Shown here in pieces: positions 34,085-45,641 of a DNA stretch of 64,000 bases (within the stretch, counting starts at the first letter, position 1; each line of letters starts with the position of its first letter). The translations under genes and the position numbers were made by a program. The stretch comes from Anthoceros angustus (taxonomy: Eukaryota > Streptophyta > Anthocerotopsida > Anthocerotales > Anthocerotaceae). The notes under the pieces are model-generated. The model saw only the letters and a list, made by a program, of their open reading frames with translations. It did no database searches and was not told where the DNA came from. The DNA lies in contig MU008164.1 of NCBI GenBank assembly GCA_010909165.1, positions 1,488,001 through 1,552,000 of the forward strand, written 5' to 3'.

Positions 34085-34448
34085 GATTCTTCAGGCAGCC
34101 AGTGACCCACGACAGCTACGCCACACACCAGCTACAGTCAGTTGCTGAGCTCCCGGATGCCCCCTACCCGCCTCCCTCCCCTTACCGCTGCACCTTCCAC
34201 CTGACCATGACAAGGATTGCTCTGCAGATCGACGACCAGCCCATGACAAAGTGCACGCAATCTGCAAGATTATTCCAGGACCTGCAGAGCACGGTTACAG
34301 ACGGCAGAAGATGGGTGTCTGGATGACTTCGGTGTCGCAAAGTGGAATCTGCGTTGCGCTGCACCTGAAATCCAGAGGGCAGAGCCCTCCAGGCGGCGAA
34401 ACTTTCCTCCATTTTCGCCATGGAAGCGAGACGGCGGGTCACGGTGTG
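34085..34448. promoter_or_regulatory. Shared upstream region of the SixA-like gene and PAC
   Basis: Only 364 bp separate the two predicted start codons, which point away from each other, so promoters and 5' UTRs must share this stretch. I see no clear TATA box. Bidirectional control of two plastid proteins is inference from layout, and depends on the less certain PAC start. Confidence 0.45.
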
Positions 34449-36028
34449 ATGGCAGCAGCGCGGCCTTCCCAGCTCACCCCGGCGGCAGGTTGCCGGATCT
34501 CACCTCTTGGGCATCCGTCAAGTCACTGTTCCCGAGCTCTGCCTAGAGTGTGGCTGCCAGTGGGACTTGGAGGTTGGGGTCATGTGCTGCAACAGCAACA
34601 CCATCAGCAGACATCCCTGTGTGGCCGGCCGGCTTTCACCCAGTACGGCCATGCGCCATTCTGTCTTTGCCTGTAGCTGCTACTGGCTCTTCCTGTTGCT
34701 GATAAGGCGGGGTTGTGGTGCTGTTGCCTGGTCAGGTGGGGAGGATGGAAGCAGCCACACCAGCAAGCAGTCTTGTGTAGTTCACTGTTTAAGGATGCTC
34801 CATCCGAGAGTATGATCAACGATGAGGTTCGTAACATGCCATGCCTGGATGGTGAGATAGTAGCAGGATTGTTTATGGTCAGGATGGGAAGCAGCACTGA
34901 ATCAGGTGGGGAGGCAGGAATGGCAAAGACAAAGAAGAGAAGAATCAAAGGAGTTTGCAAGGTTGAGGGAGCTGGAAGAAAACGAAGGGATGGAACACGC
35001 AGATACCTACCGAAAAATCCAGCAAAGCCTTCACGATTTTCCTCAAGAAGAGATTAAGAAGGCGAAGAAGTTTGTAGCTGGACTCATCAGATCTGGATCT
35101 AGGGTTGAAGAAGTGGGTGGCCAAACTTTTCCCTCCAGCTCGCATGTTGGTGCTATGTGATTGTTTTCTAAGCAATGTGTTTGCAGCTGATAGAGGAGGC
35201 AGCTGATAAGGGTGAGCTCACACCCCTAGTCCTACTGGTGGTGAAGAACCGTCTGGAGCTTGCCCAGCAAGATGTAACGTCCATTGTCGTCTGCTTGCTC
35301 TTCACTCTTCCTGCTGCTGTGATCTGAAAAGCTCATGCCTGTGTTGGATGTCCTTGAACCTGCCTCCTGACAGGACGAGAGAGATGCTGCTCAAGCTCTT
35401 GACCTATTGTATCGGAGAATCCAAGTAAGTACTTGCAGCATCACCACACACGTTATGTCTGCAGGACTGAGTCACTTTCACTGGCTCTTGCCACAACCGT
35501 TCTCACCAACACTGTTTTGCATGTGCTAGACAGAAGTGTTGCAACGAGAATCCAGTCTGGCAATGGTGCTGCTAAACGAGCTTCTGAATCTGCACGACGG
35601 CATCTCCCATGAAGAATGGCTGCAGCAATGCCGCCGCACCATGTTGGACATCTTCCCTCCAGAGGATGCCTTCACTATCCTAGGTCGGCCTGGTTTTGAT
35701 CTTTCCCAGGTACATATCTTTTCCACCTGTCTTCTCTTCAGCCAGGGCCCTTTTTGCAATCTTCAGGGTTGTAATGCTTGGCAAGCATTTGCAGCATCAT
35801 GGTCCTATCGATGCTCCAGAAGAGGAAGACGACACCGTGCTGCTTCGAGTGGATTTTATTAGAGAGGTGGATGAGTTTCTTTCCACACTGGAGCAGCAGA
35901 ATGATGAGAAGGTTGCAGAAGGACTGGATGCCGATGCTGTGGCTCTACGTCTGCGTCAGCTAGACAAGTTGAGGGCAATTGAGCTCGTTAAAGACCTGAG
36001 GAGAATAGCAATAAAGCTGAAGTGGTGA
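34449..36028 (+). CDS. PAC: PALE CRESS (PAC), chloroplast protein for 50S ribosome biogenesis
   Basis: Well-supported exons: 34895 (or 34892)-35112, 35187-35273, 35374-35424, 35530-35709, 35795-36028, all GT-AG and in phase. They read E-W-Q-R-Q-R-R-E-E-S-K-E-F, L-I-E-E-A-A-D-K-G-E-L-T, D-E-R-D-A-A-Q-A-L-D-L-L-Y-R-R, L-L-N-E-L-L-N-L-H-D-G, T-L-L-R-V-D-F-I-R-E-V-D (V-L-L here) and the end I-K-L-K-W. These are colinear with plant PAC, including the W-Q-x-R-Q region and final L-K-W. An upstream exon ending at 34851 (N-D-E-V-R-N-M-P-C-L-D) also fits. Exon 1 from the ATG at 34449 (M-A-A-A-R-P-S-Q-L) is transit-peptide-like but its donor is unresolved. PAC binds plastid 23S rRNA and is needed for chloroplast development (known). 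A NAGNAG acceptor at 34889-34894 could add or drop one Ala. Confidence 0.85.
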
Positions 36029-36342
36029 AACAGCCTGTAGCATGCTATGGAAGCGCACTGTTTTGATAGTTTCTCCACGTCCAGCGAGAGTAGAGTCTGA
36101 TAAAGTGGGGACACAGCTGCAGCCATGTATGCAAGCGTACAGACGACATGCTCTCCAAGTCGAGCAAGAGCAGACAAATCGTCAAATGCGACGTTGTATA
36201 AAATTGAACTGAAGAAGTACAAAACTGTCCAATGCCGTTTCACCGGCACGGTTCGAGCTCACTAATCAGCTCGTCAGAGACATTCACCGCTCAGCTTGCT
36301 GAATTGCAGGTGTCAGATGCCGATGTTGAGGTTGAAGATGGA

Positions 36343-39138
36343 CTAAGAGTCAGGGGATGAGTGCGAGCCGTTTCCAGCAGCATGATGCCCTGATGCTCCT
36401 GCTGTTGGTCTAGGGACTTGGCTTGTTGGTCTGGGTTGCTGAACCTTCCCACCTACAGCTCCTGATCCAGCTGACGGGTTAACGCTGGGTGCAGCCATAG
36501 TGGGCCTGGGGAGCAAGTTGGCATGAAAACCAGCAGCACGGGAACCACTGCTGCCTGAAATTGAAGCCCCCCGTTCTGCAGGTTGGCGAGCTTCTGAGCT
36601 GGAGCTAGCGAGGCCGGGTCTTGAAAGCGGTCCCTGAGCAGAAGCAGGTGTAGCAGCAGTTGCACTCGGAGCTCCACCCTCTTGATTCACTCCCAGAGAG
36701 TTTGAGGACTTCCCGTCCACTGAGTTTGCCGAATTAAGCTCTGTCAATGTTGAACTCGATGTACGGACAGAGAGCTCATCTGGTGGCTCCCCCATTTCAA
36801 CATCAGTCGTCTCTCCAGCTGGCTCACCTTGTCGCATTTCCACTTCCATGGGCTGTCAAGAACACAAATTGACAACTAGTGAACCCCTTGGTCTGACTTA
36901 ATATTCCACATTCAAGACTAGTGCACCACATTCATGGCCTCCTATTGGTAGTGCAGCCACTGCCATCAGGGTGCCTAATCCGGTGAATTGCCCAGGAGTT
37001 CACGGAACTCGTTCCAACCGATGCTCAGTTCTTCGAGCACACTCACCTCTTTAAGGTCTTCCGCTTCTTGGACTGGCCTCGCCTCTTCTCCGCGTCGATG
37101 CACACGTACCCGTTGCATACGTGATCCAGGATCTCGCTCTTCATCACACTCCTGCCAAAAGAGGACATGTGATTATAATATACAAAAAGCAGAGCTAGAA
37201 CGGAAGTAGATCACAATGCCCGTGCTAACCATAGCTGTTGTGTGTGTGATCTCTCGTTTGACTTTCACAGGAGTTTCTGCCCTCCCTATGGTAGCTCTGC
37301 AATTACAATTAACAGAAATGAGGTCGCCACTGGTTCACTTACTCAAAACCTATGGCTCTACTGAGACATACCACCTGAAGTCATACCTTGGCCGATATGA
37401 GTGATTTGCTTCTGAGTGAGCACTTCGGCGTTTTCGCTCAACCATATCATCATCCGAGTCCAATGCCGAACCATTCCCAAATTTGCCTTTGCCTCTGCTT
37501 TCCATGTCTGCAGTATCATCCTCATCCTACAAGTTTAAAAGGGCAACAACTTGTAAAATGCCCATTCCTGGACCAGTGAAGATGCGCCAGTTAAGATACT
37601 AAGAGCTTCAAACATGAGACTTTCAGACGTGATACCTCTTCGGACAACTCGTTGTCCGGGGGCCTCTCAGAAAACGGCACACTGGGTACGGCCCTCAATT
37701 GTGAAAGATTCTGAAGCAGGGCGGTTCTGTTCCAACCGAAAAGAAAATTCAACTCTCAAGGATGTCAACGGTGGCAGATAGAAGCACTGAAACCTGTCTA
37801 TTAACTCAAACAAGTCTTGAAGATTCTTGAAGATACATCATGGAGCAGATACCTGAGCTCGTCGAGCTGCTGTCTGGAGTTAAGATTTTCCATGCTACTG
37901 GCAGGTACATGGAGAGTGTAGTCTGGTCCAAAGTACTCGTAGTAAGAATTGTATGGCATTTTGTCTTCCAACTCCACACCCACAGCTACAGCTGTCTGTT
38001 CCCAACATAAACAACAGAACACTTGTCAATGATCTTCACAGCAAATAGGTGACCTAACTTAGCAAAAGTGGAAGCTTGTGGAAGCAGGATATTACCTCGT
38101 AACACCAGCACCTGGCAACATTCCTTATCGTGTAGCCACCACCCCCAACAAGTAGCAGTGGCACATTGAACGATCGCATGAACCGGACACATTCAGCATG
38201 CCCCTTGACTGATAGGTTGAAGCAACCCAGCCTGTCTTCAGACAGCGAGTCGGCTCCACACTGTAACACCACGGCCCCTGGACTGTACACTTCCATCACC
38301 TTCTGCATAATCGGTTTGAACAAAGACTGGTACGTGTCATCATCGATCCCGTCATTAAGAGGAACGTTCACTGCGTAATATTTCCCTGCCCCTTGCCCCA
38401 CGTCCCTGACGTCCCCTGTTCCAGGAAAGTAGTCTCCGAACTTGTGAAACGACACCGTCATGACACGGTCAGTGGTGTAGAAGGCCTCCTCCACTCCATC
38501 CCCATGGTGAATGTCGATATCAATATAGAGCACTCGCTGCAGACAAACAATCATGAGCCAAACCAGCGATCGCCACAACCGAACACCGCCTAACCAACCA
38601 AGCCTACCTGGTGATACTTGAGGAGCTCCAGAATAGCCAGCACAATATCATTCACATAGCAGAACCCCGACGCCTCGCACTTTTTTGCATGATGCAAACC
38701 TCCGGCCCAGTTCACAGCAATGTCAGCTTGCCCGCTATTCAGCTTTTTAGCGCCACCGACGGAGCCACCTGCATATATTTGGCAGAAAGAATACAGTCCG
38801 TCAAAGACCGGACAGTCGTCTCCGACATTGAACCGCTTGAGGTTTTTGACAAGCTCATGCTGCGTCTCCGGAGTGACTGTCCTGAGAAAATAGATGTAAT
38901 CATCCGCATGAAACCTGCAGAGGTCTTTATCCTGGGCCCGGTACGGCTTGACGACCTCCATCTTCTGGAGCAGCCCGTAGTTAGACAACAGGTCGTGAGC
39001 CATGCGGATCCGATGGGGCTTCATCGGATGCCCTTGACCGTAGTAGTAGTTGCCCACATCCGGGTCATAGTAGTAGGCAACTCTCCTGTGCTTCCCTTCG
39101 GGCCCCGCCGCCAAGGAATTTCCCGACCCGTCATTCAT
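36343..39138 (-). CDS. HDA19: Class I (RPD3-type) histone deacetylase, HDA19-like, 8 exons
   Basis: Exons (minus): 39138-38608, 38536-38096, 37995-37853, 37726-37636, 37526-37387, 37296-37230, 37151-37047, 36852-36343; 2028 nt, 675 residues, all GT-AG and in phase. The start M-N-D-G-S-G-N-S-L fits the HDA19 N-terminus. Catalytic features: H149-H150 in G-G-L-H-H-A-K-K, zinc ligands D185 and H187 in [10 protein letters not shown]273 in G-A-D-S-L, and Tyr312 in G-G-G-G-Y-T-I-R-N. The enzyme removes acetyl from lysines of histones in Sin3/TOPLESS-type corepressor complexes (family knowledge). The Ser/Ala/Pro-rich tail of exon 8 (169 residues) makes it longer than the roughly 500-residue angiosperm enzyme. 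It converges with PAC, 314 bp apart. The paralogue name is by similarity. Confidence 0.92.
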
Positions 39139-39972
39139 GCTGCTGCTGCCGCAATTCTGCCAACTCCTCCTGCAAACTTCCAGCTGCGCCAAATTCTGAC
39201 GCACCCACACGGTCACCTTCCCGACGCAAAGCGGAACTCGCTGCGCCGCCGGGTGCCGGCACCGGGAACAGGACTCTGCTTACAGCGCGCGCGAACAGAC
39301 ACTCCAAAACACACATACACATTGTTTGTAGACGAGTTCACCCATCTCTCTCCTTAACAAAAACTTAAATAGGCCATTGTCTCTCTACCAGAACACACAC
39401 ACACACACACACACACACACATTCTCTCTCTACCAGAGGTTTTGTCCCATACCTAGCGTTCCCCGAGCTTGGAAAGTAAAAGTCCCGACGTTCTCATGAC
39501 ACATATATACAGGACGAGAGGCTGAACCCGAGATTGCTGTGACATGACATACATACACGGGACGAGAGGCTGAAGCCGGAGATGCTGTGAAAGCAACTGC
39601 CATTTATCGAACTCTTCACTCTATGTACAATTCGAGCTTATCTAAAAGAATCAAGTGCAACTTTGTCAGCCGCAAAGTTGCTGCTGTGATGCATTTTCGC
39701 AACAACACAACATCTGCTAACAGCTAAAAGACAGCCCGTTTCCAGGTCCAAGCCTGCAGTCCTGGACCATAGATGTTGTGAGGGTAACCTTACTGCAAAA
39801 CCTTAAAACAAACAGATGACGGACATCCTGTCATCAAAGCCGACTCAATAGAGTGACTTCAAGGGCCTACACCATGAATAACAGAACCGGAAGCGGCGGG
39901 ACGGGACACCACCGGGCGGAGGCAAAGGGTGCAAAGCCTGTACTCCGGAGCACGACTCCTGAATGCTTGACA
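39139..39972. other. Intergenic region between MCTS1-like gene and HDA gene
   Basis: It holds the HDA upstream region. An (AC)n run lies at 39393-39421, and a 48-bp tandem pair at 39495-39542 and 39543-39590 (core ggacgagaggctgaa). No coding sequence is recognised. Confidence 0.6.
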
Positions 39973-40518
39973 TCAAGATATTTGCAGAGTTTTCCAAAGA
40001 CCGTCGTTGAGGTAGTGCATATTATCAACTCCAATGCCCTTGTTGATGCCCCGGATGTCCTTGGCTGACATCTTCGTGAATCCGATCGCCAGCGCGTGCT
40101 GCTTGCCTTCGGCCATGATGGCCACGGGAGTCTCAGCGTCCACTGTCTCGTCCAATTCGCCTCCGGGAGACGTCAAGCCCGGGCACATGATGTTCGCCCC
40201 GGCCAGCACGAACTTGATAGCGCCTCTGTCCACTCTCAGCTTCTTCATGATGTCGGGGTACTGATGCAGCAGGCGGAGCGTCGGCATGTAAGGACCGTCC
40301 CGCACGTTGAAGAAAAGAGGGACATTGTTCACCACAACCAGATTGAGATGGTTCTGGCACTTTGCCACAATGAGAGGCACCTTCTTCGGCAGCAGCTCAT
40401 CCAGAATCGGTTCCAGCTGCGGGTATTCCTCCGATATGCTAGACCTAATCCTGCGTTGCACCGACGCCTTCACCTGGTTCTGTGCCGTGATCTCTTCCGA
40501 GGTGAATTTCTTGAACAT
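39973..40518 (-). CDS. MCTS1-like translation reinitiation factor (PUA domain)
   Basis: The intronless frame encodes 181 residues, the same length as the animal MCT-1/MCTS1 protein. The N-terminal domain (M-F-K-K-F and later L-L-P-K-K-V-P-L-I-V-A-K-C) is followed by a PUA RNA-binding domain at about residues 92-170 (V-D-R-G-A-I-K-F-V-L-A-G-A-N-I-M-C-P-G-L, then A-L-A-I-G). MCTS1 works with DENR to recycle 40S subunits and promote reinitiation (known); the plant protein is presumed to do the same in cytosol. The start ATG at 40518 is the only sensible one. It lies on the same strand as the HDA and PEX16 genes. Confidence 0.92.
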   Translation of the reverse strand: MFKKFTSEEITAQNQVKASVQRRIRSSISEEYPQLEPILDELLPKKVPLIVAKCQNHLNLVVVNNVPLFFNVRDGPYMPTLRLLHQYPDIMKKLRVDRGAIKFVLAGANIMCPGLTSPGGELDETVDAETPVAIMAEGKQHALAIGFTKMSAKDIRGINKGIGVDNMHYLNDGLWKTLQIS

Positions 40519-43301
40519 TGTGGATACGCGTGTCCAGCGCTACCTGTGCTCCACAGATGCAGAGGAGGAAGGAACTAGCAGCCGGAAGCCTCCTCCCCAA
40601 CGAGCCCGTGTCTAGAGGAACTTGCTCTCAAAAAACTGAGTAAACCCTAGATGCGGGAGGGATTCAAGCATACGTCTATGCTTTTAATAGTTTAGGATAG
40701 TTTTAATAATAGTTTTCATGGTTAGAAAACATTAAAAATTTATCCGCCCTCATATCTCATATCGTATTTTGGTTACTTCTCATATCAACCTGGGCTCACG
40801 TTATATCAACTGGGATTCACGACATAAGTTTTAATAATAGTTTTCATGGTTAGAAAACATAAAACCTTTATCCGCCCTCATATCTCATATCGTATTTTGG
40901 TTACCTCTCATATCAACCTGGGCTCATATCAACTGGGATCCATGACATATCATCCCGTTCAATCATAGAATAACACCTCTTATATTTTAATTTTAAGGCA
41001 AGTATATGTGCTTGCGAGTTGCGCATGTTCTACAGCTACCTTGCTCATGAATTGAAAGAGATGAATACATGCCCTATCCCAAAGAGACAGAAAAATCCCG
41101 AACCTGAAAGTTGGGTTGAAAGAGAAGCACTGGTTTTCCTCCCAAGTGCCACCTACCGTGTGGCACTTCAGAGGAAGACCCTAAAACATATCAATGCTTG
41201 AGACTTAAATTTGCTTGTTCCATTTATAATGTCTTCATCGACATAGACGAATATGAGAGATTTTTTGTCCAGTTCTTTTTCCTTTTTGAGAAGATGAGAA
41301 GACTCTACATACCGTGGCAGTGAGCTTCAAGGTTGTGTTGTTTAGTCGTTGGCGGTGATGAACTTTAACATTATCTTTCAAGTGTCAAGTGTGAACAAAC
41401 GTTCTTGGTGGTGATGGACTCTAATTAAGATCATCTTTCAAGTGTTAGGGGTGAACAAACATCCTTGGTGGTGATGGACTTTAAGATTATCTTTCAAGTG
41501 TTAGGTGTGAATAAACAAGTACATATGGAGTCAACAAAGTGGACTGTTGACAAGTCCATGGAAATCCTACATGACGAATGTGCCCCTTAATGTGAATATA
41601 CGGATTACAAAATAAGCTTGAATTTTAGTGTAAGCAAGGATCATATTATTCAAAAAAACCTAATAAGCTCAATGTTGGAGGAGGTATCAGCATTGGTTGA
41701 ACACACATTAATCTATAGTAAATTTGAAACATAAGAACATATTATTAAATTCTCGCTAGAATAAGTCTCCCTCACCCGAAAGACTTGCAGCCTCACAGTG
41801 GCTCTTCCGTCCTGATGACATGTCTGTACTGCGTTCGTACGAGACACTATAGGTGCCTGATTCCCGAAGTCTGAGTGGAGCTTGGACTGCGTGAGCACGA
41901 CTTGCACATGTTTATGATGCGTTTAGAGCCAGGAAGAACTCAAATTTCTGAACGTTGTTGTTTTTTATATGAAGAGATTTGGTGTTCACATCGCTAGTTT
42001 TACCAATTTGGTGTATCAGTTTGCTATGCCTAATGGATGTGGGATGAAGCATGAACAGCGGTATCAAATGGTGAAGCTTTTTGTGATTCTTTGTGTCCTA
42101 TCTCGTAAACCAGCCCAAGAAACCTGGATCCCCATAGCTTTGCTAATTCTTTCGATCAACATGCTAGATCCATCATTTGTTGGAATGAGACAAATGAGAG
42201 AACATGCGTTGGAACCCTCTATTTGGTGATGACAACTCTTATTTTTGCGGAATCTAACTACTTAGTTTGTGATCTCAAAGCTTAAAATTTGCTATTTTTT
42301 GGCCAAAAAATACCCCATAACGCACCATCGTTATGGGGTTAAGGAAAGACAATCTCACTCGGGATGTGATTCTTTTTTCCACTAAGCAGCGAACCCGCTC
42401 GGAATCCATGCATGATTTGGTAGGAACATTACAACAAAGTAGGAACATTACAACAAAGGATTTAAAAATTCCTAGGACGCGAAGAAATTACAGTGGTAAG
42501 ATGTACGCTCAAAGCCTTGACGGAGTACCGCGGGCCAAAGCCGTTCTGGGGTTAATACGGGAGTTATTCACGACCACACAATGACGGCCTTGCACCAAGC
42601 TACAGATGTCTGTGCAGAAATCCCCAACTACGTGTTGCTCCATCTCGTTACACTCCGCGCGCACGATGAATGAGCCTGCGTTGCGATAGGCAGGCACGAA
42701 CGGACTCGTCGGAGGCGATCAGTCCCAGCCTATAATCGGAGGCTAATCACCCCGGGCCCTATCATGCTAATCGGCCTGTCAGGGCTGATAGCCCCGGGCA
42801 GCATGGTTGCTTCGCTCTACTTCTGTTTCAGAATGCTTGAGGCGAAACAGCTTAGTATAAAATCAGAAAACTTGTACTGCAACCACTTCTGTACACCTAC
42901 TGTTTCCGTTCTTCGAAACCTGAGCACTTCTGTACACCTGCTGTTTCCGTTCCGAAGCTTTCGAAACCGAAACTAGCTTCATAGTTGGGCAACCCTGACA
43001 GCAGTTCACAGGAGACAAGACGCAGCGTGAAAGAGCAACTTCTATGTTCCAACGCTAAGTAGCATCTCCGCCAGATGGCTTCCACCTCACTTCCCCTGCT
43101 AACGAGAAAGGTTCAACCAATGGGTTGTGATAACCATGTTACAAAGAATGAGAGCACCACCTCCTGGTAGATGTTATGCACTCCGCATCAGATTCGGATT
43201 GATATCATCTTCTTGAGGAAGTTAAGCACAATGGCATGAGACTGACCATCATGTCTGAAGCGGCGGAAGTCCCAAATATTTGGGACAACGTTTTGGTCTG
43301 C
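40519..43301. other. Intergenic region between PEX16 and MCTS1-like genes
   Basis: No gene is recognised. It contains a 128-bp tandem pair (starts 40700 and 40828, gttttaataatagttttcatgg), a roughly 60-bp unit repeated three times at 41344-41518 (ggtgatg...atctttcaagtgttaggtgtgaa), and a 48-bp pair at about 42880-42965 (acttctgtacacct-ctgtttccgtt). The rest is AT-rich. Confidence 0.6.
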
Positions 43302-45067
43302 TCAGGAGGCTGAGGTGTACATGTAGAAAGATTGCACCCCTTGAATGAGCTCTACAGCCTTGCCTGCGTACCAACAACCGTGCAGGTAAGTCCAAGGAAC
43401 GAAGAAAAGACAGACAGAAATAGAGCACTTGCGTCTGGAGACTTGCCTACGAGTCCACCTATCAACGGAGTTGGCTTTAAGATGTGCTCCACCGCTTGAA
43501 GAGGCCGCCTGCAAAATCAGTTGATGTCACAATTAATTAAGGAAGGAGGCCCCTACCGTGATCTCAAGGCCAGTGCCCACTGGTTGAAAGCCACCATATA
43601 AGGTTCGTGTGCAAGAGCAAAAGAGGCATACCTGGTGTACGTATTGAAGAAAGGGTCTCGCATTAAGTAAAAAGCCAACAATAGTTGTCTCCTCCTCAGC
43701 TGCAATTCACAAGACTTGGTGAACACTGACTGCGTGAAGGGAGGCAAACAGTCAGCAACTCAGGCTTTCACCCCTCACCTCCTTCTGCTCAGCGTCTGTC
43801 AACCGAGCAGGCCCACTCCATTTCAGATCAGAAGCATCGGCAGATCCCTGACCGCAAGGGTGTTGAGTATAGAGATGATGCAACAGGCTCACCCCCCCCA
43901 TTTCAATGGCAAGAGAAAAGATCCAAGGTCTCCAGGACTGGAGGCCATATCGCTTGATGAGTAGCACATACAGGAGTGGCCTTGCAATCAGCATCACCTC
44001 CGCCACCACGGACGCTGTGCCCCTCTTCGACCATCTCAAAGAGTATGGTTGGGCTACTCCGCCGTTCAGTGCAGCTGTGAGGGACAAACAGACAACAATG
44101 GATACATTGCATTCCAGCTGCATAGCTCACGCTTGCTGGACGAGGGCTGTCCAACAAACTGCAAACCAAACAGGTGACAGCTGGCCAAAGCACAAAACAG
44201 CCAAACAGAAATATAAGGTAACTGACCGCGGTGTTTCACAGGACGGCAAGTGGCGTGCTTAGAGTAAACCCAAGAGGGTCTACAACCTGCTGTGACACTT
44301 TTACCAAAATTTGACATAGCCTGCATAGCCGGTCCTTCCACCTTCCGGGGGTGAGACGGCTCACACGACTTCTCGTTGTTCTCAGTTGATCCACCGTCAA
44401 GAAGCATGTTATACCCGCTTCTATGCAATATAATCAGGCGCATCAAAGCCCTGAAAATGCCCATCCAACTCAACGTCAGCCACACTACACAGGCACCTAA
44501 CAAATTCCAGATACAAATAAACCAAATGCCTCACTTGACACCCTCAACTGTCGCCACTGCATTCCACTTCATATCCTTGCCCCCGTAGTGCTCAGACGCC
44601 ATCTCTACGAAAACCTCCACCTCCTTCATGAGCGAAATGAAAAACGGCCATGGTATTGCCGCCCTAGATTGCTGCACTCCAAGTAGTCCCCCCGCAGCCG
44701 GCGAACTTGAGGCTTCTTTTATAATATGGTCATTGGTGATGCTGAGCAGCCCCAGCAAAGTGGAGACTGCCAAGAAAACAAATACGTTACGCCACAGAAA
44801 CGTTCCACATCAAGCAAATCAGCAAGAAATCGGAACGCATCAAGTATTCGTCATTCACCAGCTTCCGGGGCAAGCTCAGAGCTGGAGACGCGCTCCGGGA
44901 GCAACCATGTCATTGTCTGCAAAAACAGAGCTCACATGTAAATCAGCCGGCCAGTAATCCACGGATTCATAATTGATGCCAATGAGGTGCCTCGATACAT
45001 TTGCAATTCTTTCGATGGAGCCAAGCCATTGGCGATTGCGGAGCACCCATGCTCGATACGCATCCAT
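43302..45067 (-). CDS. PEX16: Peroxin 16 (PEX16), 8 exons
   Basis: Exons (minus): 45067-44999, 44916-44859, 44766-44535, 44450-44305, 44074-43779, 43699-43632, 43508-43447, 43363-43302; 993 nt, 330 residues. The reading starts M-D-A-Y-R-A-W-V-L-R-N-R, continues T-W-L-L-P-E-R, S-I-T-N-D-H-I-I, A-L-M-R-L-I-I, a hydrophobic A-R-P-L-L-Y-V-L-L-I-K-R-Y-G, A-F-Y-L-M-R-D-P-F-F and ends V-Q-S-F-Y-M-Y-T-S-A-S. This is colinear with plant PEX16, a membrane peroxin that recruits PEX3 and peroxisomal membrane proteins at the ER and peroxisome (known). The intron after exon 7 has a GC donor (G|GCAAGT), required by phase; the other six are GT-AG. The protein is a little shorter than the roughly 370 residues of angiosperms. 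Confidence 0.9.
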
Positions 45068-45641
45068 GCTACCGACGGCAACAATCCTACAGCGCTGCCA
45101 CCACGCGCGTAGCTTCAGCACCTAACGTGCCGCAGCTCATAGCTTTACCATGCAGCTGCCGCAGCTCGGCAGCATAGAGAGCTAGAGGTGGAAGGTTTTC
45201 CATATACTGCACGGAGGTGGACGAGATCAACGTGAGCAGACTTCACACACCACCTAATTAACTGCAAGCTTGGAATTTGGAATTTAGGTACACACCTAAG
45301 TAGTATTCATTGGGAAACTGGGACCCTTATCAATGTGCAGGGATCTTTCCTTTCTCCCCCGACATAGAATATGGGGATGACGAAATGAAATGTCCGCTCC
45401 GCTCCCATGGATAATTAATGGATATGGCATGCCGTTAGGGACATTTAGAAGTTTCACCCTTTATTATTTTTTTTGGTTGATGTCCTTCTTGACACTCCAA
45501 CGGGCTGTGTCCACCGACTTAAAATTCCAGCGTGGTGGACGCAGCTGGCTAGCGCACCAGCTCGGCAGGGTGACAGTGGTGTGAAACCAGGAGGAGGAGT
45601 TGTGGAGCAGGAGCTGGTTGTGACGTTGCTGATATGTAGCC
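45068..45641. other. PEX16 upstream region and left arm of an inverted repeat
   Basis: No gene is seen. Bases 45405-45540 are the inverted counterpart of about 46240-46385: the complement reads ccacgctgga-ttttaagtcggtggacac, then aacttct-(a/g)atgtcccyaa-ggcatgcca, as in the downstream copy. Confidence 0.65.
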
